Shown here: piece by piece, positions 23,383-34,180 of the stretch | How positions within the stretch are numbered: position 1 is the stretch's first letter | Layout: every line of letters starts with the position of its first letter | Source of the DNA: Sanderia malayensis | Lineage: Eukaryota; Cnidaria; Scyphozoa; Semaeostomeae; Pelagiidae | Reading direction: 5' to 3' | DNA length: 64,000 nt | Assembly: GCA_013076295.1 (NCBI GenBank) | Contig: RQOL01000466.1 | Location: forward strand, 6,181,080 to 6,245,079 | Translations under genes and position numbers: made by a program | The notes under the pieces: generated by a model | What the model was told of the DNA's origin: nothing | Seen by the model: only the letters and a program-made list of their open reading frames with translations | Databases searched by the model: none

Positions 23383-23800
23383 TACCGTACTCCCTTAACG
23401 CCCACTCTTTTTAACCCCCCCCCCCCCAACATGCGTTCACCTAAAATAGCATGAAATAAGCGCCCCCTCTCTTAACCGCCCAGGGCCGTTAATAGAAGTT
23501 TCAAATTTTCACTGTGGAGTTGAAACAATGGGCATGGAAGCGTGTTGTGGACCGATATTTTGTTTATGTGAATAATCAAGAAAGCAATTGAAGGTAAACA
23601 TTTGACATTTGACAAATCCAGATCCAGATTAAAAGGGGGAATTTGACAATGACTTAATGAGATTGTTGCCTTATTCCTGAATTAGTTTAATTCAAAGTTC
23701 AATACTTTGAAGCTTCTTCTCCCCCTTCTTTTAAGTCCCCCTCTAATAAGCCCCCAACAAGTTTTTCAAGCACCCGGACGCTTATCAGAGGTTGTTTATG
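23383..23800. mobile_element. Decayed MITE of the GCGCTTATT family
   Basis: Starts TTTACCGTACTCCCTTAACGCCC and ends near CACCCGGACGCTTATCAGAGG. It shares phrases with the better preserved copy at 3643-4055 and has a run of 14 C. Terminal repeats are eroded. It ends about 75 bp before the first kinase exon. Confidence 0.5.
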
Positions 23801-23876
23801 CAAGCCAATGCTGGTATGTAAATTATTTGGAGTAGAATTTAGTCTGCTTCAATAACCACTTGTATTGTTTTTTTAG

Positions 23877-26800
23877 CCGGAGAACATAGTACTTAAAAGT
23901 AAAGGATTCAGAGAAATTAAACTTGTCGATTTCGGACTTGTAAGAAAGTTGCAATCAGGTGTAGAAATGAGAGAAATAATGGGAACGCCAGAGTTCGCAG
24001 GTATTAAAACTCTTTTTATGCCATTAAAATGCTTTGTATAATGCAGTACCGCAACTTTATTGCCTTTTTGTCGACTTTAATTTCGGCATCTTAATTAGAC
24101 CAGCACGAAAGTCGTGATTGTAAACCACTTTCTCATTTTATTTGATGAACTTCTAGGAAGTTTTGTTTTGTTTTTGTCTTCGTCTAGCACCGGAAACCAT
24201 AAATTATGATCCAATAATAAATATAAACAAATTTCTAGCCTAAACTTGCTGCTGTTTGCAATTACACTGACTACACGAACGTTTTTTATAACAAAACAAA
24301 GGCAGACATGTTATAGATAAATATATGCGGATCCTATGACTTATATGAAAACCACGACAAAACATCTTTATGCGAACATGTAGATTACTTAAGGCCCTGT
24401 TACACAAGGCAATTTTATCAGCAACTTCTGTCGCAACACGTTGTGAGACAAGTTGCTGAGACGCCTCTTGCCCTCCCCCCCCCCCAGGGGCCATTTTTTC
24501 AACTTGATTCAATCAATACCCTGTGTTTGAGCACAGGGACACAAAGCTTCCACCCTCCAAGTAATGCATGGGCCTATAAATTCAAACCACTGCAAAAGGT
24601 ACGGTAAAATTTGTAAATAGCAATAATATTATAAAGCCAGGCATGAGCTTAACATGGTGTAAAGGTTAGAATGTTTCTTTGAGGTTTTTAACTGGAAGTA
24701 TCAATGTGCTTTCACTTCGAAATGTGAGACCTCTGGCTGTAGAGTATTGTCCACCATTTGTTGGAGGGTGAATGGCTTCAGATTTTTTGCTCCACCCTTC
24801 ATATAAAGCAGATATTGGCTCTAAGTCCTCTAGATTATCTTATATCCAATCTCTACTGTGAATATATGCTTGACTTGGTAACGCAGCTTTAATGTCTTCA
24901 CTCTTGCCCTCAGTATCTTTGCAAATGACATATCTTAATTTTGCTGTTTAGCTTTTAGGGCGTTGGAAGTTGTGACGTACATATTGTGAGTTTTTGCGTT
25001 TTTGTTTCAATTGATGCCCGTGAGCAATAATTATAGATGTCTTATTGGTATAGTATGTTTGTATAGTAGGTATAGTAGGTATAGTTATAGATTCGTCACT
25101 GGAAATATTTCCACTCAAACAAGCACTCTCTCTTCTTGTGTTTGACACTCGGAGTTAGAGCTGTATTTAATTTGCAGTTTTTCAATTGTTTTTTTATTTG
25201 CACTTTAGGCTTGTGGAGCGTCGCCGTTTCTTGGAGACAATGACTCAGAGACGTACCAAAATATAACAACTTGCGATTACGAATTTGATAATGAATTTTT
25301 CAGCAACATCACCAAAAATGCTCAAGATTTCATTAGAGCATTATTGCTTAAAAAAGGAAGGTAATACAATTGTTTTCTTTCAAGAAGGCACCGCTTTATT
25401 ATGCATAAGGCCTTGGTAGGCATTGAATATTTTACTACAGAGAGCATTAAAAGTTTGTTCAGCAATGTTTCCTGTAAAACGTGCCTTGCCTCAATAAGAC
25501 TGATAGGCGATCTAAGATACTTACAAATGTGGTTAAGAAGTTGATATGCAGCAGTAATTGATTATTCCAATATTGTTCAAAGGCTACAATGCTATTTGAA
25601 TGGTTTCTTTGCAAGAGTTTGTCTCACTACTCAAGTCTCTTATTTTCACTCATTGAACCAATGTTGCGAGTTTATGAAAGAGTGCCATTAAAGGCCTTCT
25701 GCAAAGAAAAATAATTGTTCCTTTTTCCACAAAAAATAGAATTTCAATCCTTGCTGATCATTTTGCTTTCATTTGTTCACGAAATGCATATTAAAATGAC
25801 GGTTTTAAATGACGGATTGACTACGACATAGTGTGTTGTTAAAACCATGATACACGAGGACGTTTGCAACTGGAGAGCATTGTGAAAAAATATCCAAAAC
25901 TACGCTGTACGTAACCCTGGCCTTATTTCTAAATCGTTTTCTAGGGTACACAACTATAAGACCTAAGTTAAATGTCGCTCTTCTCATTCGCCGAATCAAA
26001 TAGGTGAATTAAGTGCATGACAAGAGCGACGTTTAACTTGATTAAGTACGACAGATTTGATTTGGAGCGGCAGATTACATTTGGAGCGACACGTCCAACT
26101 TTGTTTACTGAACCTTTGAACAATAACAACAGCAACGGAAGTGTTCTATTGCTCCAGAGTCGCTCCACTGCCGCACTTAATTGTATTGGATTCGGTCTAA
26201 CTTTGGTCTAGGTCTAACTTTCTGCGCGTCGTGAAAAAAGGTACAGATCCTGATAGCACGAACCCTCGATAAATCGAGTCTCGGCGAACTCGAACCAATT
26301 AGCATTTCCCTTGAAGACTTCGTTAGCACTTTCTGACTCCGGTAGGTCGAACCATTTTCATCGGCCCCTTAGAAATTTGAGTTATCGGAATTTCACTGTC
26401 TTAATAACAGTGAAGTAATAATTGTATTGATTTTATATTGGCACCGAGAGTGGTCGCTACTCCACTTGAATCGTTCTCTGACTTTACAAACAAAATTTAA
26501 CTTTTATAAGGGCATAGTTGATTTGCGCGCTGCGAAGCAGCAATGCAAATATTAAAATGCATTCGCTCAACCGGATGTCATGTAAAGTACGTTTTCAACG
26601 TCACAAAAGAGAGCAGAAAGCCTGGCCAATCAGCATGCTGCATTTGACATCCATAACAATAAGCATCCTGATTTGGGTTGCCAGAAATATCTGCGCGAGT
26701 TTGACGAAACACCCGAGAAAATATATGCGCAAAAATTAGCATATGAATGCGTTCACAGTTCCATAGAAATGTAACAAAACGCAACAAAAGTGTCTGTCAT

Positions 26801-29319
26801 GGCGGCTAATATCCCGCCGAGCTGTGAGAAAGTGATGTTTTTATTTAAGGTTGCTGCCACAAATAGTTTCAAAAAACAGCTTCAAGCAAAAGTTTTTCAA
26901 AAGAGCAATAGTTTTTCTAAATTTCCATCAGTCTGAATTTTAAAATTCATCCTAATAACAAAGATATGAGAACAAAAACATGCCATATCTTCATGAATTT
27001 TCATGAATTTTCATGAATTTCGCCATATTTTAAATAAACAACAAGCTTTATTTACTCTTGCTAATGAATTGAGACAAAAATAAGGAAAAACAATGAAGAT
27101 ATGGCATGTTGGTGGCCCACATGAACAACCATCTGATTACTCTCATTCCGCTAGTCAATAATCTGCACTATCTAGCGCAAATCTTAAGATAGGGATATCT
27201 CTTGTTTAAAGTTATACGAAGGAGCTTGGTCGATCAGTGGTAAAAATAAAACGCAACTCTGCTAAACTAATTTAAAATATATTCCGTTGATCACATGCAA
27301 AAGGACAATGTGCGTACTCACTTTACAAATTGATCACGTGAACAGTTTCTGTTCACGTGCACAGTTCCTGATCACGTGCACAGTTTCTGATCACACGTCC
27401 AGTTTCTTGACCATCGTTTCATACATTTGATTGGATAGAATTAATCATCCATTTATTGGCTGAGCATATGTGCACGCTTTTATATTCCTCTTTCACCTTT
27501 AATGTTCATATGCTGGTATGCGATTTTTGATTTATGAGCTATTTATCAAGTTACGAGGAGTGGAATGAAAACCCATGACGTCACATATTGTCGCAGTTGA
27601 ATAAATGACAATTTGTCAAAGCTTGTTGCAAAGGCCATATTAATTCAACATTATTATTTTGTTCATAGTGAAAGAAATACGTTTGAAGATTGTTTGAAAC
27701 ACCCTTGGATTGCATGCGAGGTTAGTGTGATGACGTGTAATGAAGTCCTTGCATACATCTTGATACTCCGAACAAACTCTCTTTGTGACGTCATCGTTAT
27801 TTATAACTCTATAAGATTAATTGCATCACCATTTAGGTAGCATAGGGCAACAAGGGAGACTGTTATGTAACTGTATGTGTATGCATGAATCTGTTCATTT
27901 TATGTAATGTATCAAGCATAACTCTTCTTTTATCTGGAATTTATCTCTTGTAACTGTTGTGATGTATTTTTTGCTGAACAAAATGTCAAATAATTGTCGG
28001 AAAATTCAAAATTTTACTGTAGCCCACAAGCGTCACATCAAATGCAAATTCACCACGTCAAAATTGCGTGCGCACGAAATTGTTTCACGTGGCGTCTTAG
28101 CTAATTCTACATTTTCAATGCAATGCAACTCATTTACCTTAAATCCTCGAATAAGCCCCCGGGGGCTTATTTGCGAAAACGAAGTTTTAGCTGGATAATT
28201 GTTCAATATTAAGCAAAATAAAAGCTATACGATGCAGCCAATCAATAAAGTTATTGGTTTAAACTTTCTGCTATTTGCAATACATTCACTAAACAGCTTC
28301 AGTGTCTGGAAACTTGGCTGCAATATCCTTGCAAATGATTATCAGGATGGGGGCTTATTCGAGGGGAGGGCTTATTCGGAGGCGGGGGCTTTTTTGAGGA
28401 TTTACGGTACCTATACTGTTTGTGTTTGAAGTGCTGCTTGGGAAAAACAGACTGACAAGATTTCAAATTTGTAGATTTTATTTTGTCTATTTTTTTACCA
28501 CCAAGCAGATAACAACAATGTTAATATGGCCACTTTTTGGGGGTGGCCGTATTAACAGGTTTTCACTCCCCTGTAATGTAGTTTGCTTTTTGCAGGTTCT
28601 ATCTTATTCACACGTATCAGGCTGGTGGCCTTGTTCGCCTAAATTATGTTCATTATTTGCAATGTTTTTCATAAACGCTGGAATACAGTTTAATCTTGAT
28701 TGTTTAGGATGCTCACATCAACTATCCGGTATCTCCTTGCCAATTTATTGGAGTTGAAGAGCTGGATAGTTCAGTGTCAATTCAAGATGTACCTAGTTTG
28801 GATTCTTCACTCTGTGAAAACCATTCCAAGCAACTCTTAGCTTCTACTGGAGCCATTGATGTTGAGGAGAGCAAAGAAGATAGTTTTGAAGCGACTGTCT
28901 CATTTGAAGATTACGAAATTATCGACCATGCAGATGATAGTGACTACAGCAACAAAACAGAAGTTAGCAGATTGACAATTGCAAAAGAGAATAGAATTGT
29001 GGATGAAAATATGAACCAGGGCAAAGAAGAAATTGAAAACAATGTTGAGAAGGCAAATTCTAAGGAGTCAAAATCCATAGAGACAATTTCAAATCTGAGA
29101 AGATTAAGCAATGCCACCTCCAAAGTAACAACTGTAATATCTTCAGGGAAGATAACTGAAAGCAATGAGGAAGACGGGAAAACATATCTCAGTGTTTCAA
29201 ATTTTGAAAAAATGAAAAGGCAAAGTATGGCAGGAATAAATTGGGAAGATAACATAATGCCAGATTACCTCGATGAAACGCACGACAGGTCGCTAAAAGG
29301 AGCTGCTGCTATTTTATAA
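23877..29319 (+). CDS. STK17: STK17/DRAK-like serine/threonine kinase, C-terminal five exons
   Basis: Exons: 23877-24000, 24188 to about 24216, 25209-25360, 27669-27720 and 28708-29319, with matching splice phases. They encode PENIVLKSKGF, KLVDFGLVRK (the DFG metal-binding motif), REIMGTPEFAAPE (activation segment and APE), NYDPI, ASPFLGDNDSETYQNI, AQDFIRALLLKKG and DCLKHPWIACE. The REIMGTPE and NYDPI strings match the DRAK/STK17 subgroup of death-associated protein kinases, pro-apoptotic nuclear or membrane-associated kinases. The last exon is a 203-codon Ser/Glu-rich tail without a known domain, and an AATAAA lies at 29612. The segment with the subdomain IX aspartate (DMW..G) is not found between NYDPI and ASPF. 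The N-terminal exons, with the glycine loop and catalytic lysine, are not in the window. Confidence 0.75.
24217..25208. other. Kinase intron or lesion, with a possible minus-strand exon remnant
   Basis: The kinase reading frame continues only into stops after NYDPI and no GT donor follows at the expected place. The missing exon was sought and not found here. On the minus strand about 24680-24935 one frame reads KDTEGKSEDIKAALPSQAY, one TAA, then EPISALYEGWSKKSEAIHPP and STARGLTFRSEST. This is protein-like and unrelated to kinases, and may be the relic of a mobile element that replaced the exon. A poly-C run sits at 24474-24485. Confidence 0.4.
25690..27610. repeat. Old, rearranged copy of the TTAA long element plus other repeats
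   Basis: 25693-25960 resembles the left half of 15854-17359 (TAAAGGCCTTCTGCAAAG, AATTTCAATCcTTgCTGAT, ACGGTTTTAAATGACG). 27515-27605 resembles its right internal part (GCGATTTTTgATTtAt, TGTCGCAGTTGAA). Between them lie CGATAAATCGAG-type sequence at about 26265, like the ends of pogo/Tigger elements, and the CACGTG array at 27335-27397. No coding sequence is seen. Confidence 0.45.
27335..27397. repeat. 19-bp tandem array of CACGTG boxes
   Basis: CACGTG occurs at 27335, 27354 and 27373 with an exact 19-bp spacing. A degenerate CACACG occurs at 27392. The spacer is close to CACAGTTTCTGAT. CACGTG is the palindromic E-box bound by bHLH-zip factors (USF, Max, MITF) and clock-type bHLH-PAS dimers. 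The array lies in a kinase intron, about 270 bp before the 27669 exon. Regulatory activity is inference. Confidence 0.6.
28140..28404. mobile_element. TA-flanked MITE with AAGCCCCC ends
   Basis: The left end TAAATCCTCGAATAAGCCCC and the right end GGGGGCTTTTTTGAGGATTTA are inverted. TA sits at each edge. Non-coding. A decayed relative is at 4931-5375. It lies in the last intron of the kinase. Confidence 0.7.
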
Positions 29320-32300
29320 ACAACTCACAAAGAAACATTGATTTAACGAAGTCTTGAAGTTTTGAGGATTTCTTTGTCTCTAATCGAATGTGAGCAAGTT
29401 TTGTATACATCAAATCTTGCGATTCAAATCGGTGTCCACAATCGATAAATCATTGTGATTGTAAAGAATTATAGCCCTTGCTATTTCAAAAGTAGCCATA
29501 AAATAAGTGTTTGTTGTATTCAATGTATCTATCTTTGAAAGCTGACATGGGATATCTACACAACTAGGAATTACTTGTTTAAACAAAAGAGAAGATCACA
29601 GCTTAAGGTTTAATAAAAACGTTTCAGTTTATGAAATTCAAAAATGGATATTTGTGGCTCCTTCACTTGGGACAGGGGGGCAGATGTAATCCTTCCACTT
29701 TTCGGGATAAAAGATTGCCTCTTTCAGGATTAGCTAAATATTTTTCACTGCCTATTTTATTGTGAAATTTAGAATGAGTAGTCTTAAAAGACGAACAGGT
29801 TTCATCAACCTTTTCAAGATGATAAAATACCAGTATTTGACATTATTAAGAGATGTTTTTCGAAAATGCCAGCAGGCCATAACAAAATGTATTGAACAGG
29901 AAAAATATTGATGCAGTGCAAAGTGAAATTATTCAAACGCTCATCAAATTTCTGAACGATGGACTTCTTGATTAAGGTTGTCTGGAGTGAAGAACTGCGA
30001 CCACTGATTAGCTGGTTCCCAGTACTCTAAGTGACCAAATAAGAGCTTGCAACAATGTTATTTGGCCTACCCCATCCCGATGTTTATTTTATAAATGAAT
30101 ATCGGGATGTGGTAGATACGGTAGGCCTAAAGAAATCGCCACACCCAATCCTTGTTTTGGTTTTAGGCTTCTGTATCGTGCTTGTATCGTGGCTGCCAAG
30201 CCAAATTCTGCTGACGTGGAACGATTTATCAGCACGTACACGTATCCAAAAACATGGGCGACTTTGGAATCATTTAATTCATAACAGGTTCCTCTTGATT
30301 GGTTAATCAGTAAAAATCGGCTTGCAAGATTTCCAGAGAAAGCGAGGCAGCAAGGCTGGTTCGGTTGTATTTTTAGCAAAGCAGGGGACTAAACTAATGA
30401 ATAGACAAAAGAAAAATGCTGAAACAAGTCAAAAACCAAACCGTTTTAAATTTTGACTTGTTCAGTAACAATTGCTGCAAGAACGTGTTGCTAAAACATG
30501 CATAAGACTTTTTTACAGTTCATTAAAAGTGTTCACTTTTAAGGAAGTAAATAAAAGTAAATCATAGGCATCAGGTGGTATGCAATGACAATCAAAATAA
30601 CGTTTCTGGAGATCATGATCTTATAAATTTTAATCAAGTACATAGACACTAACATGTCACGCGCACGCGCTTTTTATTGTGCCCCTTCCCGTACTCTTCT
30701 GCATCTCTGGCTCCATTCATTTAATTTGCTTTTTTCTATTTCACTAAAACATTTTTCAATTTATTTCATATGACACGCAAGACCTCATTGTATATTAAGC
30801 AATTCGTGTAACACGCATTATAGCTACATATATTGCTTCTTTGTTTATCTAGAACAATCTGATGTTGTATCTGAATTTTAATTCTCAAATTTAATTTTGT
30901 AATTCATTCAACCAACACAAAATGGCTCTCGAGGTTGAGTAGTTTTGTAACCGAAGATGACCATAATTGGTAAAATGGTTTCAAACAAATTAATGCTTGG
31001 ATGATGCTGCACTTGAATAAAAAAGCAAAAGTGTGGCTGATTTGATGAGTGCAGCTTGCTGACTGAAAAGCAACGAATTTTGCTCACAGACGTTTTTCGT
31101 GCGGGTAAGTTTCTATGATTTTTGTAATTTTTGCTTATAAATATTTTGTGTTAACAATTTTAGCTACCAGGAAGAACAACTCCACGGAGTTATTAACAAG
31201 GTGGAAAACCTTTTAAGGTTTTTAGTTCATTGACAATATTTGGGGCCTTAACAAGAACCCGGCAGAACATTTAATTCGCCAAATCTTTTCGAGGCTGACT
31301 GGAAAACCTAGTAGTTTAAAAAAATATTTTTAAGTGTTAATGGATACAACGTTTGCTTATTTTTTGTAACATTTGCTGCTCATCTGCCATTTAATGCACA
31401 TTTCTCCAGGTTTCAAATATAGTGAAAGTTTTCTTTCCAATACATTCAAAAGTGTTTTTTCTGAGTTGCCAAGGTTATGCGTTATTATTTGAAAGAGATA
31501 TAGCTACATTTCAGGAGACTTTTTCTCCTATTTACTTGAAAATTCAAGCATTGTGTTAACATACTTGGATAACAGATACGTTTTTTAGTCCATCTCGGGT
31601 CGTTGATATAGGTTGTTTTGTTTCAGATGTTATACCTGTGCCATTCATTGTATTCGTATGTAAATGATTTTTTCGCTTTTTCAATGCTTCTAAATTCGAA
31701 ATACAAAACCGAGAGACTTAGCTACAATGTCTCTCAAGCTTTTTTGATCCGCTAAACCTAAATATTCAAGCTGCCATGGTTTCTTGCCCTTCAGCAATAG
31801 TAATTGTAATATATGGCTTAAGCAAGGGTGCAGAGCTACCGCTTATGACAGTATCAGCAGAAATGTCATCGGCGAACCCTGCCTTGGGTTTAGAGATTTA
31901 TTTCAGAATAATCGTGTTTGTTTATCTTAAACATTTACTTCACTGTTCTTGGTATTTTTTGCCTTAAATTCTTTCGCGAATCAGACATTTCAAACCTGCG
32001 CAAGCAAGAGTAATTTAACATGCTAAAGAAAAATGGACGCCACGTAAAAACAATTTAAAATTCCTCATGGCGTTGGCGTAAAGTCGACGTCCGCTTTGTG
32101 ATGTTCAATTTTATTTTGGAGATATAATTTTGAGATGCAGTTCTCATTTAAATGTCTATCGGAGCGTAAAAAAGGTGATTTAGCATTTTATAGAAAACCT
32201 AATCGAACTGATCATATAAAACCGTTTTCAGAATGAAAATTGCTTCAGTATGGCTATGTTACATGCCCACAAAGTCAACAATTTTGGAATTTCAATTGCG

Positions 32301-33094
32301 ACAACCCGTCATGTTATAACCATGACATATTCCACTAGGATTTTGTGTTGGGACGTAAATCAAAAGTCGTATGTTGTTTGCAAATTTTGAGATTTTCGTA
32401 CATTTAGAAACGGGTTTGGGAAAGTAATTGCGGTAGGAAATAGAGCAGTTTTTATGACGTCAAACTGCGGCAGAAAGCTATAGCACAGAATAGAAACTCG
32501 GGCCGAAGGAAGTTACCTTTCGGCGTTTTTTATGCTTAATGGTCGCAAGATTCTTGGCGCGTAGATATGAAGAGCAGTGAAAACATGCATGAGTTAAATT
32601 TGAGAAAAAGAAGAATATAAAAGAAATAAATATTTAGTTTTATATCTCGGCTTAGTCGGTGACAAACTTCACTGTAAAACATCACAAGAAGGAAAACGAT
32701 GTGTGCTGTGGAGCCATGTAATGCTGTAATACTGACCTTGCTAACGAATAATGAGAATAATTTATTCCTTTACGATTGAGCATTTGATAAATGATTTTGT
32801 CCGGAATTCCATTCAATAGTGTGAATAGTTGACTCACATTGTAACATGTTTAACTTGCCAAACTGTTGTTCCTGTTAGATGGGGAGTTGTAGTTGTAATA
32901 TTGAAAAGAAAGATTATTTACTGCTCCAAGAGTGTGTGTGTGTTTCTTACATCTCGAACCAGCCGGCAAAGGGGGACTCTGCATTACACGATGAGTCATG
33001 ATTTTTCGTTGCAACATGATTTTGAACACAGAACTTCGTCATGGAAACGTCATGAGAACCTACGGCACTACATTACATGGGCTGTTGTTAGAAT
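29320..33094. other. Kinase 3' UTR followed by non-coding sequence
   Basis: The first 300 bases are the probable 3' UTR, with AATAAA at 29612. An imperfect palindrome lies at 30064-30125, pairing CATCCCGATgtTTAT with ATATCGGGATG. About 32190-32320 is an inverted, diverged piece of the TTAA element. Nothing else is recognised. The promoter of the peptide gene at 34181 may lie in the last kilobase, but I see no decisive core element. Confidence 0.4.
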
Positions 33095-34112
33095 CAGTGG
33101 CGTTAATGCAGGGGGGCATGGCGGGCGACCGTCCCCCCACCAGAGCTTCCGAGCCATTTTGTCGGAAAATTTAAGATTTTATCGGAAAGTTTTCGATAAT
33201 GATCTTAAAGGACAGTTTGAAAACATTTTCAAATTGCTAGAAATAGCCTTGACTCTTCCAGTATCGTCAGCTCACAACGAACGAGCTTTCAGTTGCTTAA
33301 AGAGAGTCAAGACGTATCTTCGAAGTACACTTTTTTTAATAAGCAACTAGACTTTGGTCCAGCCTTGAAAGTTGCTTAAAATTTTGGATATTTCAGCCCT
33401 CAAAGTTGCTGAAAAGTGGCTTAAAATTTTTGGTACCTATAACAGCCTCTCCTGTCCCCAGGGTACCACTCCTAAGTTTGTGGGTCAAAATCATCAACTG
33501 TAACGCCTACAACACAAGACTTAAAAGACAGAAGTGTGAAAATGTTAGTCAGGAACTTCAACAGCACAGTGAACATTCGTGCATTCAGTTTTAGCATTTT
33601 AAAATAAATGACGTTTCAATTCTTAGTTGCTAACAGTAATTCAATTGAGCCCTCGGGTTGCTTAATGTTAGGGTCAATCCAGTTCTAGTTGCTTATTGAG
33701 CGATTGCTTATTAAAAAAAAGTGTAGAATGAATAAAGAGCGTCTTTCAAACTTGGCGTGGATCTCCATCAATCGCGAAACAGCGGTAAACTTGCCATTAA
33801 GAAAGATGCAAGAATCCTTTCTTGAAGCAAAAACAAGAAAAGTTTTCAATTAAACTATTCATCAATTCGTTTTCGATGTTCTATTTTGGTTTTTGTTCTG
33901 TTGTAACCTTGTGGAAATGATAATCACCAAAACATTTCATTTCCCGATTTGTGTTTTTCTCAACTAACTGTCATCTTTCATGTTTAAACTCTGTGTATAT
34001 TCAGAAACATCTTATCGAACATTTTCCTATTTTCAAAAGACACACCTTTTTGTCGGAAAATTTTGGTCTTTGCCTCTCGCTAAATATTTCTTTCTACGCC
34101 ACTGGTTGGAAT
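33087..34112 (+). mobile_element. Internally deleted hAT element
   Basis: The element at 33095-34104 has inverted ends CAGTGGCGTtAA and TTCTACGCCACTG, with a GTTAGAAT / GTTGGAAT 8-bp target duplication differing by one base (33087-33094 and 34105-34112). CAGTGGCGTA-type ends are characteristic of hAT transposons. It retains the hAT C-terminal dimerisation coding region at 33200-33340 and lost the rest. Its right end lies 52 bp before the splice acceptor of the peptide-precursor exon. Confidence 0.8.
33200..33345 (+). pseudogene. hAT transposase C-terminal dimerisation remnant
   Basis: The frame reads FENIFKLLEIALTLPVSSA, then HNERAFSCLKRVKTYLRST. This is the hAT family C-terminal dimerisation motif (LLxxxLTLPVSSAxxERxFSxLKRIKTyLRst). 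Catalytic parts are absent. It lies in the middle of the element at 33095-34104. Confidence 0.8.
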
Positions 34113-34180
34113 ACACAGCGCACAAAAGAATTCTTTAGTCAATTTTTATTTATTTTCTTTTCAGCCTTACTCACGTCAAA

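Noticed and set aside
26260..26410. Complete pogo/Tigger element
   Set aside because: CGATAAATCGAG-type and GAGTTATCGG phrases recall pogo ends, but no pair of proper termini or TA duplication could be fixed.
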